DNA of 64,000 nt from Eudromia elegans. Lineage: Eukaryota; Chordata; Aves; Tinamiformes; Tinamidae. The notes beneath the pieces were generated by a model that saw only the letters and a program-made list of their open reading frames with translations, was not told the DNA's origin and made no database searches. The DNA is taken from the NCBI GenBank assembly GCA_003342815.1, contig PTEX01000305.1, positions 260,794 to 324,793 on the forward strand. The letters run 5' to 3'. Of the stretch, positions 53,701 through 64,000 are shown piece by piece. Both the position numbers and the translations under genes were made by a program. How positions within the stretch are numbered: the first letter of the stretch is position 1; every line of letters begins with the position of its first letter.

Positions 53701-54700
53701 AGTGAGCATTCTATCTGTTTTGACACTGCTGTGATTTCCTTTTTGCAACATATTATGACTGGACCAAAATATAGGAAAATTATGGAATATTGTTTCTTTT
53801 TGATTTTAAGTCTCTGTTCCTGGCAGCTGCTAAAACTCATTCTGTTTCTGCAATCTGAAGTAAAAGCAAGAACTGTATTCTCCATTTTTTTCTTCTGAAC
53901 TGACCCTTGGCAGGCTTTCTATAGCACTGAACCATACATATATGGGTTATCTTGGCCTGGAGGAAACAATTTCCTAAAGGAAAGTTGTAGATGTTGCCTT
54001 CCAAAAATATTTGAAAGCATAAATATTTTGGCTTGGATTTGACTTTCATTCTTATGGATCTGTCCAATATTTCACTGTATTTTACAAATTCTGATTTAAA
54101 TTCTTTCCATTCAACAGGAAGTCATTGTTTTCTACTTCATACAGCTGTTGCTTCACTTGCTTGCATGTTATCCAGAGAATGTTTCTGTGGTTTCATTTTC
54201 CAACAGAGTAAACTTCTTCTATGTGTTTTTGTATACATAGCAACTTTAAAAATTGAAGAATTTTTCCATAGGTATTTAGGACAGATACGGAAGAAAACAT
54301 GATTACATTAGTTACAATAAATGTTAGGATTAGGAGATTTATTTCTTAAGGAAAAATCCTCAGGAAAGGTTTCCAGTTCATGAAAGGTATGCATTAGGTA
54401 ACACGGAACATTGGGAACATTGGGTAGTGTTTTCATAATACAAAAATAAAGGAGTCTGTGAAACACTGGAAGCTTTTTCTCAACACCAGAACTGTTTCTA
54501 ACAAAACTCTGCTTGTTTTATAAGTTTCTATCGGCTATTTGTCCAGTTTGCTATTTCTTGCCTACCTGTGTCCTTGTATCTTAAATCTGTATTTCCCGTT
54601 TGTAATCCCAAGATATCCAGCGGTCCACACTGCATATTTAGGGCAGTCAAAAAGACAATTTCCACAGTATCAAGGATCTTAGCACTTCCACAAATCTTAG

Positions 54701-54724
54701 CTTATCAGCTAATCTTATCAGCTA
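54701..54724. repeat. 13-bp-period tandem duplication
   Basis: CTTATCAGCTAAT is followed by CTTATCAGCTA, giving about 1.8 copies. CTTATC is a GATA-type word on the minus strand, so two GATA-like sites lie 13 bp apart; function is unproven. Confidence 0.8.
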
Positions 54725-55419
54725 GAAAAGCTTACCTGTAGATCCAGGTGAAAAATTTTCTAAGAAATCATGGTTTGACTGGAAAAAATCCATTTCATCA
54801 AACCTAACTATTGTTTATAAAAAATAATATAATTCACAAACATCTCACCTTCCAGACAACTGGAAAAAAAAAAAAATCTGTCCAGCCATGTAAACTCTTT
54901 AAAGAGAATATCTGTCCTCTGCACTCAGGATGTTGCAGACAATATAATAAAACTAAGAAATTAGCTGATATCATAGCAACTCCAGTAGATAAGTTTATAT
55001 TTCTCTTCAGTATTGGATCACACTAGAAAGTCCTAAAGATAGCAGACAATCTGTTCAGAGCTCTACAAGAATCAGATCCTTGAGCAACAAATTGTGAATG
55101 TTTTATGAAAAATGACACGCAATTAGAATAAGTCCATCTGAGCAGACAAGTAGAATTTATTTTGGAAAGAAATCCAGCAAAACATTTCAAAGCCAGTGAT
55201 AAAGTACTCCAGCTACCAGGGAAAAGGGAAGTGGCTGATCTCTTTCCTCCCCCATTGGGTCATATTACCTAAATTCAGCACAGGAATGTTAAACATATTG
55301 CTCTAGAGTCACTGATTGCACAATGTTTATATTCCAACAAAAGTTGAATAGAGGGACCACAGAATTATTTTGAACTCTTTCACAAATCCAAGCAATAGAA
55401 ACTTAATAGAACTTGCTTT

Positions 55420-55425
55420 AGTTGC
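55420..55425. repeat. 5' target-site duplication of the LTR
   Basis: AGTTGC immediately precedes the LTR's first TG and is repeated exactly after its last CA (55956-55961). Confidence 0.9.
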
Positions 55426-55746
55426 TGTTGCGGAATGGCGGTTCCACAGCGGCTTGTNAAGTAATGCTTGGTAAAAATCCCGCCAGCCACCCTATATGGA
55501 TATATATGTATATAGTTAATAGTTAAAGGGGTGCCTTGTGTACTATGGCTGCAGGCGGGCTGCCAATCATGCTGCACCTCACCTCGATGAGGTGGGGGCC
55601 AGGGACTCCTGGGGACTCTTCTGGAAGTCTCCAGGCAGAGCAGGAGCCCTGGCCAACGGCAGCCCGCCCTGCCCTCGCCATAGGGATCAGTCTATCAGAG
55701 GGCTCCAGCGCCCTGTCCAATCCCTGCGGGACAGCGGTGCTCGGAT

Positions 55747-55752
55747 CACGTG
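55747..55752. promoter_or_regulatory. E-box CACGTG in LTR U3
   Basis: A perfect palindromic E-box lies about 46 bases upstream of the TATA box, a position suited to a proximal U3 activator site of the bHLH-ZIP type (USF/MYC-like). Binding is not shown by sequence alone. Confidence 0.45.
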
Positions 55753-55798
55753 GCCATCCAACCAGAGCACCCCCCCGCCCCGGGACCCCCAGCATCTG

Positions 55799-55804
55799 TA
55801 TAAG
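55799..55804 (+). promoter_or_regulatory. LTR TATA box
   Basis: TATAAG follows a GC-rich segment in the U3 of the solo LTR. Transcription would start about 25-30 bases downstream, near 55826-55832, which sets the U3/R boundary. Confidence 0.7.
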
Positions 55805-55818
55805 CAAGCGTGCCCCTG

Positions 55819-55824
55819 AATAAA
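55819..55824 (+). terminator. LTR polyadenylation signal AATAAA
   Basis: AATAAA lies only 20 bases after the TATA box, at or just upstream of the predicted start site. In alpha- and betaretroviruses the signal likewise sits at the end of U3 before a very short R, so only the 3' LTR of a provirus would transcribe it. Confidence 0.7.
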
Positions 55825-55955
55825 GTTGGAAGAGTTGGATGATCCGCAACCTCGCCTCCGGTTTGTGTGTGTGCAGGGGGTGGTTGCGTCTCTTCCCCCG
55901 CGCCGCACCTGCCAACCCCGACCCTCGCGACGGGAAGGAGGAATCCGCCACGACA

Positions 55956-55961
55956 AGTTGC
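55956..55961. repeat. 3' target-site duplication of the LTR
   Basis: AGTTGC directly after the terminal CA of the LTR, identical to 55420-55425. Confidence 0.9.
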
Positions 55962-56930
55962 ATAGTTAAAACAGTCATAACTGGACTAGTTTCTAGCCAA
56001 TGTTACTTTTCATCTGATTAGTTGTGCTACTAGCAGTGTAACTACTGCAGCACAGAGCTCAACATACAGTTCTTCACGACCCAACATTTCTTTTACAAGG
56101 TTTTGCCATCTTCAGGGGATTGAAACTATAACAAACTGACTATTTCACCTTGGCATTGGTAGAAACTTAGAGAACAGCCAGGAAGGATCTACTAAAAGAT
56201 TGAATTTAATGGCAAGACAAGTATTTGGGGTGTCTCTTCCAACATCTATTTTGAAATCACTATAGGTCATTGCTGTTGGTGCCAGTCCAGCTCTCTGTAA
56301 CTTGGTGACAGATCCAATGATTTCTGTTTCTTCAGTGTTAGTCTATGAGTGCTTAGGGATTAGTTCAGTGACTTTAAATTGAAATGTGACATATTACTTA
56401 ATCTGATTTATGACTATTTTGTTACCTTCTGCACACATAAAACTATATTTTTTTAATACACCCACAAAGTTTGAGAAAGAAAAAGAATCTAAATTTATCA
56501 GGAAAATTTTGCCTCTTCTAAGCAAAGCTTGTTAAATAATTAGAAAAGGAAGGCTATAAATGTATGAGTAGCAGAAATACAGGAACTGTCAGTTTGTTAG
56601 GTATTTACAAGGACATCAAACAAAAATAAACTTTTATTAAGATCAGTAATACAGTATATTCACAATCTAAGACTCACTGAAAAGCAGTTTGAACAAGCAG
56701 TACATGAGTAAGAATTTCAATTGTAACCAATTAAAGAAAGCTTGTTTACATTATCACTAAAAAAGTGGGTAATTGAGGAGTCCAGCTACAACTTAGCTGG
56801 AGATACACTATGGAAGAGTAGAAGTGAAAAGATAAGGAATTTCTTTCATTGCAGGGTGGGTGAGGGATCCAGTTACTAGTGGGTAATGTGATCACCTGGG
56901 ATGTGACCACCTGTCTTTCTTAATTCTTTT
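55962..56930. other. AT-rich noncoding DNA, no gene seen
   Basis: Host flank of the solo LTR. No retroviral interior and no open frame of note. Confidence 0.65.
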
Positions 56931-57345
56931 CATGTCCTTGAGAGCACCATCAGGCCTTACTGACTCCAATTTCTGGGCCAGCTGCCCAGCTCCATCACCC
57001 TAGGCCTGCCAGGGCATCAGAAAGATATGCTGGATCTCAGCTACCCTTGCCAGGCCTGATCCAGACTCTGAACAGCAGATGGACTTCCCAGCTTTATCTG
57101 AGACCTGCTTTGCCAGTCGAAGACCAGTTGAGGGCTGGGCTTGGAGTAGGATTCCTGGGCCAGGGGGCAGATGGTGTGGATCCCATGCGAGGCTCGTCAG
57201 GGCAATTAACGTCTNTTACCGTCCCTGAGACTCTGGCCACAAATTTGGCTGACTGTGGTTGTCTTGGTTTTCAGAAAGCAACTGAATCATCTCCAACAGG
57301 CTGGATTCATCGCTGCTTTCTGAATTCATGCCCAGTGAACATTTC
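56931..57345. other. GC-rich patch, possible decayed element or exon
   Basis: GC is clearly raised between about 56950 and 57240, with repeated CCAGG/GGCC words but few CpG. The plus strand is open for 109 codons (57047-57376, interrupted by one N at 57215). TTGTCTTGGTTTTCAG near 57275 is a good acceptor, but the peptide is unrecognised. An internal near-repeat, ATGTGATCACCTGGG / ATGTGACCACCTGTC, lies just upstream at about 56886-56915. I favour an old, CpG-decayed retroelement over a gene. Confidence 0.25.
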
Positions 57346-58029
57346 TCAAGTTAGTACGAAAAATGCATGCATCTGAAGTCATTAAATGATTTTAAAAATA
57401 ATGATTTATGTCTATATGCAGAATAAACACAGCAGTAAATACATTCAGAATCTTACTGAATAATTTGAGTTTATACATTCTAAATTCTTCAGTCAGTGAG
57501 GCTTAAATTAATCCATAGTCTTGTGAAGGACATGAATTAATTTAAGGAATGGAGAATAGAATTATATGATTCAGATTTATACGAGAGATTAAAAACTTAA
57601 TGTCTGTGCTGTGGTCTATTGTTTAGATGGCTGAACATTTCTTAAGAAAGCTTCTGACTCAGTAAGAATTTGGTTGGAGGGAAATGAGACTAATTTGAAG
57701 CAANTTTTTTTTGGCAAAATTTGATTTAGCAGATCCATATGTTATTCATCTGTACATTTTNTTCCAGGAAATTGTACCACTACAAGCATATTTTGCTAAA
57801 TTTTAACAGGAATCATCAGCACCTTTTCGGTTTTGTTTCACGTCATTCCTAACGAATGAAGAAAAGTGTGTGGATATCAAAGGGAAGAATATCTTTTTAA
57901 TTTGATTCTGTAAAAGATGCTTTTCAGTATACTGAACTTGACTGTGACACAAGCAGGTGGAGTGCTGCGTGTTTCTGGAGATGCCTGGTCAGGTTCCAGT
58001 GAAAACATAGTTGTACATTCTTCCTACAG
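57346..58029. other. Noncoding DNA, no gene seen
   Basis: AT-rich sequence with isolated N bases at 57704 and 57761. Nothing recognisable. Confidence 0.6.
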
Positions 58030-58278
58030 CCCAGTCGATACAGGAGCAAATCTTAATGCAATGTTCTGAGCACTTACCCAGACAACAAGACAGTGAGACC
58101 AAGACATCCTCGTCCACATCAGTATCCCAGTCACTGGATTTCAGAGACATTTTTCTTCTAATGCTTTTCTTTACAATGCTTTTTTGTTTGTTAGCTTTTT
58201 TTTTTTTTTGGCTTTTTTTTCATTTCAGTAGAAGAGGAAGAGTATGATTCTGCCATAGACAACAAACCTGGGTCTTAG
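58030..58278 (+). other. Candidate terminal exon pair with 136-bp intron
   Basis: TTCTTCCTACAG ending at 58029 is a strong acceptor. The frame after it reads QSIQEQILMQCSEHLPRQQD to 58092, where ACA|GTGAGA could be a donor. A long T-rich tract ending in CATTTCAG at 58228 is an excellent acceptor. Joining the two completes a split codon (A + TA) and continues as acidic EEEEYDSAIDNKPGS to TAG at 58276-58278. Phase agreement and the protein-like ending are suggestive. No upstream exon in a compatible phase was found and no family is recognised, so chance remains likely. If the donor is not used, the frame from 58030 instead runs into the T-rich tract and ends at 58247. Confidence 0.2.
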
Positions 58279-61200
58279 TCACTAAGACTTAGATATTTCT
58301 GCTATTTCTGCATTACATTTTACTCAGGTTGATCTTAATATGCATAGAAAGACAAACTTAGCATTTCATGTCCTTATTTTTCTACAGATTTAATGTTTTG
58401 TCTCACATTACAAAGAGATATCATACTTTAAATGANCTTGAACTGAAAACAGCAAATATCTATATAACTGTAACAAAGTGCCCTGTACTTTCAGGCTCCC
58501 TAAGGACTAACTAGGATGCTCTGTTCCAAGATTGTTTCTCAAAATTTACTGGGGATCTTATACCTGTCTAATAATCACATATAAATAATCAAATCCAGTG
58601 TTAATGAGGCACTGCTTTTGCATATAAGGGACTTTAAGGAAGAAGTCTTAGGTCAGAATAATAGTTTAGGCATTTGATTTCCATTAAATGATTTTATTGG
58701 AAGGGTGTTACTGAACACTACTGGCACTAATAAATGGCCTGAGCATGGAATCAGCACAATATTATTCTTCTCTAGCNTGGCCAGCAGCTCATAGTAACAT
58801 TATTAATGTTCATGTCCTTATTAAACTTACATTGAATATGAAAAATTATTTTCTTTTGATGGTACCTTCCAAAAAACCATTGCTGGCAATCATTCATGTA
58901 CAAATTGTAAAATTGTCTCATTTTATGCTTTGTATGACATTAAGTACATTTTTTCCAGCACATAAAATCCATTAGACTAATAACTGTGCTGTGAAATACT
59001 AACAATGTAGCATCNGTGACTTTGCACTGTTTCACTTTATAAATATTTTCTATGTGGAATTCAGTTCGTTTCTTGAAAACTGTCTTCATTTGGGGAACAC
59101 TGAGAGCTTCAGCTTTAAGTCCAGTGTTATAGCATTCTTTGCCTTCTAAAATATCTTTCAGTGACAGCAATAAACAACTGAATTTTACTGCAATAAGTTT
59201 GCTTTATTGTAAACTTGTCCAATGACATNGAAGCTCTGTTGAGCCTGTGCAAAAAGAGGTATATTGTTGGGGCTGGAAGAGTATGGGCAAGAGGAATTAA
59301 GTGGCTGGGGGATGAGNTGAGGTTCTCTGTTGCTGCCTTTGACCAAAAAAGAAAATGGAAGGAAATGACATGAAAAGAAAGATGATCAAGGCCACAATGA
59401 ACAGTACAATGACTATGAAGTGGGTAAAAATANCCAGCATTTCCTGAATCTTGCATATGACTACTAGTATATGACTAGGAACTTACAGGCTACAGAATAC
59501 AATTTGCTAAATACAGGCACACATCCAGAAATCTGTCACCACCTTATCACAAATTCTCTTCTCTCTCTAGTGCTGGAGCTCTTATGCGATGGAATTGAAC
59601 ATTCCCAGCTAGACAATGGACTTCCTATTATGCTTTGTTTCCCAAGAAAACTAAGGTTATCCATTTGCATTGTCTGTCAAACATCTTTTTAACCAACTAG
59701 TCAGAGGAAGTGGTCTCAAGTTCCCACGTATTTTGTACATCCCACATAATGACAGGTAGAGGATAGAGGCCTTATCAGCGATCTGCTGAAAATAGCAACG
59801 ACAACGAAAAAACAAAGAGAGCCTATCTGGAGATACTGTGCTTGGCGAAAGAGTTCCTGCTAATCAGTATGCATGCAGCTCTGGACTAACTGTTGAATGT
59901 ATAGTTTTTATCTTACNAGGAAGCTGAATAAAGAGAATGTGGAAGGAGACAGAGCTACTGACCTTTCATGGAGCTATAGGGAACTGTATGTATCACAAGA
60001 ATGTAGTAAAAAGGCTAGACATAGTGAAGGTGCTGAGAACAGGTATAGGAGGCTATACGTAATAGAACCTAAGGGTATGAGGACTGCCTGGTGAGCATCA
60101 CTGTTCTGAAGACAAGCATCGTAGAAGGCATGCGTCACTGTAAGCTTTTATTCCGACGCCCAAGAAATTGCTCACATGCACACTCAAACCATATGATGAA
60201 AAACTATGGGCTTAGAAAGTGTCAGAACTAACCTTTCATTCTCAGTTTGTCCCTTTGCATACTAGGCAGTAAGTGTACAGCAACATTTCCAAAATATTTT
60301 GGAGCATCCTAACTACTTAAAAACCTTAGAGATAGTTTTTAAAACAATGTTTTTAAAATAACTATTTTTAAAACACTACGCAGTTCTTCATTAGGCCCAC
60401 TAATGTTGACTTCCAATGAAAGTGTTGTTAGAGAACAAAGGATATATAATTCCTAACACATTCCACCATGTCCAGCGGATCTTGAAAGTTGCTGCAGAAA
60501 TACAGTTTTTCTCATGTTCAGTTTAATTTTAAAATTGTGTATTACTTAGAAAAGAATTGCAATGTTCAACACTAATAAAGACATTAAAAGGTTCTCTAAC
60601 TGATAATGAAATATATTTCTCGTGCTTTACATCACTGCATTCTTCACCTGGATAGACCCTAGAAGGTTGTAATATGTCTATTTGAATACACCATAAGCTT
60701 TCATAGCATACTAGTNATACTTTCACTGTATTGTTCTGTGAAACTATGTGCCTTCTTGATGACAGTGTAATAATTATTTACCTAGTTTCTTCAGAGGATA
60801 GTCAGTGAGGAAATCCGTCNCCTTTCATTTGGTTCATTTGGCCCTCAAATACATTTTTTTTTTCCTTTAGTTTTCACGAAATATTGATTTCATCCTTAAT
60901 AAACTGGTTTTTTGCTTCTTAAACTTCATTTATTTCTCAGCTATTTCTAAGACTAGGATTATAGGGAATGTTTTGCTTGGCAGCAGTTTTCTCTAGTTAT
61001 AGTTTACCTCATAATTCTACTAACAGTTGGGTCTTCACTAACAGAAAATATGTTTTCCTACACTTGAGACAAGCAATATACAAATTACAGAAAAATCAGC
61101 TCCATACTCTGCTGTATTGAAGAGTTGCATGGTATTACTCTTAAAAGCAGAGAGATTTGTATCAATTTCATTCATTTCAGACCACCAGAGATTGAAATAA

Positions 61201-64000
61201 ATGTTCTCCAATAAAATATTAAAAANTTAATGTTATCACTTCATAATCTCCTATTTTATCAGAAAATGATTTTTTCAAGAATTACTTTGTACTGGCTGTG
61301 CAGTGGTCACATAAAACATCTTTCCTCACAAGATACAGAATTCACATCTGGTGCCTTAACCTTGGGATATGTGCCACATACTGCTATATCTATCAGTGTT
61401 CTTTTTTGTTTGCAGGAACCTTCCTTTTACCAGCTTTCAAATTGCAGTTCATGCTTTTTNCAAGTAGTGATAAATATGCACTTATATTCCCTCCTTGGTG
61501 CTAAAGTCAGAAACAGTTAACTGTTCCTCTGGCTTTGACACCTCTTTAAAGACTTGATAACACAATTCAGCACCAACAGCATTTATGAAGGTTTTTCTCT
61601 GAAGGACATTCATAAAAAAAATAGCAGGGTATTTAAAATTTCCCAGTTTGGGAATTAGCTCACTTAGAAAGGGTACTGAATATAGAAATTGGTGTAAATT
61701 CTATCTGTAACTCATAGACATGTTTCAGTTTATGAATGCATATAGTGAATATATATGATTTTTTAAGGGAAAATAGGTATTTAGCTCTGTATTTAGCCGA
61801 TGGAGTTATATTGTATCAGACTGTCTTTCATCTTGTATATTCTGTAATAATTTTTTCCTGTCTGAATTGAATGCAAATCACAGCTATTCTGATTACAAGG
61901 TTTATGTAAAAAGGTATATAGATATGCAAGATACAAGGCACACAGAATATTGAAGACACATAGAATATTGAAGCAGTATCATAAAAGGAAAAAAAAAAGA
62001 TTTTGTTCTAGTGGCCTGTTATTAAATACATTTGGAGTTCTAAATTTAAAAAATTATCAGATTTTTTTAATTGTTTTCCATTTGGCACACCCTGAGTATT
62101 TTCCCCTTATATTTTCTGTCTTGAACTCTTCTGCTAAAATAATAAAGAGTTTGACAAATAATCTGATGATTGTTTGGAGCCATGAGATTCCTGAGAAGNT
62201 CATGATATTATATTATTTACAGTGAATCACGATTAAGAAAAATCTGGTAAAAAGTAAGAAAATATTGAATAAGGTTTTCTGACTTAATATCTTTGGATTA
62301 GGTTAACATTCAGTTAGAGAGATAAAACAAATAAACAAACAAAAATACCCTAACTAAACTGCTGGGAAAATTGCAGGTAAGTGAACACTGATTAAGTCAC
62401 CTAAAATAGGAAGCAAACAAACTGAAAGAATAGTAATGTGAACATGGTACAAAAGCTCATTTTACTATAAAGTAAAACCATTTTTCCCATTTGTTAAAAT
62501 TCCTTTTGTGTAAGTTGCTGTAAAAACTCAGTAAAGAATGGATTTCCAGCTCATAAAAAGCTAGAAAGAAAAAAATGGTTTCATAAAAAATGTCTTGATA
62601 TTCATGGTAAAATGAAAATAAAACTCTTTAATTTAGGTTCAAACTGAAAATGTTTAATTGCTCCAAGAATAAAAAAGCCTGAGTCATAATCAGACATCTC
62701 ACAGGTGCCCAGGTTAGGTATGTCTGTTTAGTGAGCTGATACGTGGTAGACACTACCACTCAAGAACATTGATACCATTGTAAAATCTGTCATCTGAGGA
62801 AAGAACATAATATGCAAGGGGTTAAAGAACTTGCATGTTATGCAAGTAGAATCTGNCACAATATAATTCATTTTTTCATATTTTAACCATTTTATCTAGA
62901 CAATACAGCTGCCATGCAAAAATATGCGAGAAAGTACTCTTCAGAAAAAAAAAGATGAAATTCCTTTTCCAACATTGAATATTTAGAAATAAATAAGTAT
63001 ACTTACAGTTTCAGAATTCCTTCTATTGACTTACTTTGAGTAGAACTATGTTCATTGTACTAAATAGTCAGCAAAAATTACTGTTTTTAAAAACTTTGAC
63101 AGAAATTTCTCATCAACTGTATTGGGATAACAGTCAAAATGATGGGATGAATTATTCAATTCCATGGGTTTTAGATTAAATCTCCAATTGCTCTAATAAA
63201 AAAAAAAAAGTTCAAAAGGTACACTTATAATTAATAATTCGTAGTCTACAGTTTACAAAATATTTTCTTTTCAGTTTGAGTCACTGTCAACAGGTCTTTG
63301 AGCCACAGTGAAAATCAAATATACTACCCTATAAAGTAGTTATAAAGTATTGCAGGCAAGTTTGCACTTAACTCACAAATCTGCATGGAATTGCATCTAT
63401 AAAACTTATTGGCCAGTGCAAAGTAGGTNTAGGAACATTTAATATACAAACTAAACCTCTAAGCATACTTAAGGGTAGACTATNGGTAACCAAGTCTAGG
63501 ACATACGAATAATTTTGTAAAACATTTTAAGAATTGTGAGGATTCTGTGTGCAAGGCATAACACAAATACTTCCAAAATTGTGTTTTTACTATTTAAAAT
63601 TATATTCAGGTAACTAGACTTCTTTAGAGCAACAAACAATCCATTGGCATCATAGCTTCTTTGAAAAAACAATCTGATAGTTATAAATAATAAAGTGCTT
63701 TCACACAAAAGGTTTTTGTTTGAGAGATCGTGCACAATTACTTCTTCCCTGCTGTCCCCTGATTATCACAAAATCATCTTTTTCTCATGACATCACAATA
63801 ACGTGCTAGGTTATGGTTTATAATCCACAGTTCTATTAGAATTTTTATTTAATCACTAGCATTAGCTGGCAAAATGGAAGAAACTGAGCATTTTTTTTTT
63901 TAATTTACTTAGTAGATGATCATTTAGCAAAAAGCAGTAAGATGTGAATATCAGAAATAGACAAAATGTTACACAGGGAAAACTACCAGGGATTTTTTTT
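58279..64000. other. AT-rich noncoding DNA with many isolated N bases
   Basis: No gene recognised; frames are at most about 110 codons and several cross N bases. Fifteen single N bases occur between 58436 and 63484. Simple sequence includes an AAAC-type run near 62325, A12 at 63198-63209 and T11 at 63891-63901. No interspersed repeat was identified. Confidence 0.65.

Larger units (their letters stand above)
42836..55419. other. AT-rich noncoding DNA, no gene seen
   Basis: Long gene-free stretch. Simple sequence includes A15 at 43210-43224, a TA-rich run near 43399, a GACATAA-type array at about 46091-46140, a pyrimidine run at 50220-50250 and A13 at 54864-54876. Frames of up to about 114 codons (53197-53541 plus) are unrecognised. 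One N at 51667. No interspersed repeat was identified. Confidence 0.65.
55426..55955 (+). mobile_element. Solo LTR of an endogenous retrovirus, class II-like
   Basis: This 530-bp element begins TGTTGCGG and ends CCACGACA, giving the canonical TG...CA ends with short inverted termini (TGT/ACA). A perfect 6-bp target duplication, AGTTGC, brackets it. Orientation is plus, set by a TATA box at 55799 and AATAAA at 55819. U3 runs from 55426 to roughly 55828, a short R follows, and U5 reaches 55955. GC and CpG content is far above the flanks. No primer-binding site, gag, pol or env follows, so the provirus interior was lost by LTR-LTR recombination. A 6-bp duplication and an AATAAA at the U3 end are typical of alpha/betaretrovirus-like (class II) elements; the class is inferred. 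The intact ends and duplication suggest a fairly young insertion. The 151-codon minus frame inside it is a by-product of GC-rich sequence. One N at 55458. Confidence 0.9.

Noticed and set aside
55523-55978. Longest frame in the window, 151 codons on the minus strand
   Set aside because: It lies almost wholly inside the solo LTR, antisense to the LTR signals. The GC-rich sequence simply lacks stops and no retroviral or host protein is recognisable.
56881-57345. GC patch as a second solo LTR
   Set aside because: No TG...CA ends with matching 4-6 bp duplication, no TATA-AATAAA arrangement.

Overview
The window looks like vertebrate nuclear DNA, most likely from a bird. It is AT-rich, full of stops in all six frames and has no operon-like gene packing. 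Almost no recognisable interspersed repeats are visible: I saw no Alu/B1-like SINEs, no L1-like tracts and no clear CR1 3' tails. One compact GC-rich retroviral solo LTR stands out sharply. Extreme scarcity of transposons on an AT-rich background fits a gene-poor stretch, or a very large intron, of an avian macrochromosome. The bird assignment is inference; nothing I can read names a species.

No protein-coding gene can be called with confidence. At roughly 36% GC (my estimate) a stop codon is expected about every 14 codons. The longest frames outside the LTR (133 and 126 codons) are therefore about what chance gives in 128 kb of two-strand sequence. A few short stretches look exon-like, with good splice signals, raised GC or protein-like ends. 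The best are 4621-4821 and 58030-58278, both listed as candidates only.

Layout. 1-183: a poly-A tract broken by an assembly gap of 93 N. 184-9060: AT-rich DNA with a short CpG-dense patch at 4581-4821, several hairpins, an (AT)13 run and a 42-bp tandem duplication made of two perfect palindromes (7469-7556). 9061-9313: a second GC/CpG-richer patch. 9314-37848: long AT-rich noncoding DNA with a C28 homopolymer (12159-12186), a T14A13 palindrome (19597-19623) and scattered short duplications. 37849-38068 and 39003-39228: two diverged direct copies of an unidentified repeat about 1.15 kb apart. 39229-55419: more AT-rich DNA with a hairpin-rich repeat at 50549-50609. 55426-55955: a 530-bp solo LTR on the plus strand with a perfect 6-bp target duplication. 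55962-64000: AT-rich DNA with a GC-rich patch at 56931-57345, the candidate exon pair near 58.1 kb, and a sharp rise in isolated N bases, which suggests poorer assembly quality.

No genes can be seen working together here. The recognisable functional signals are the E-box, TATA box and poly(A) signal inside the LTR, plus possible promoter-like or enhancer-like GC patches.
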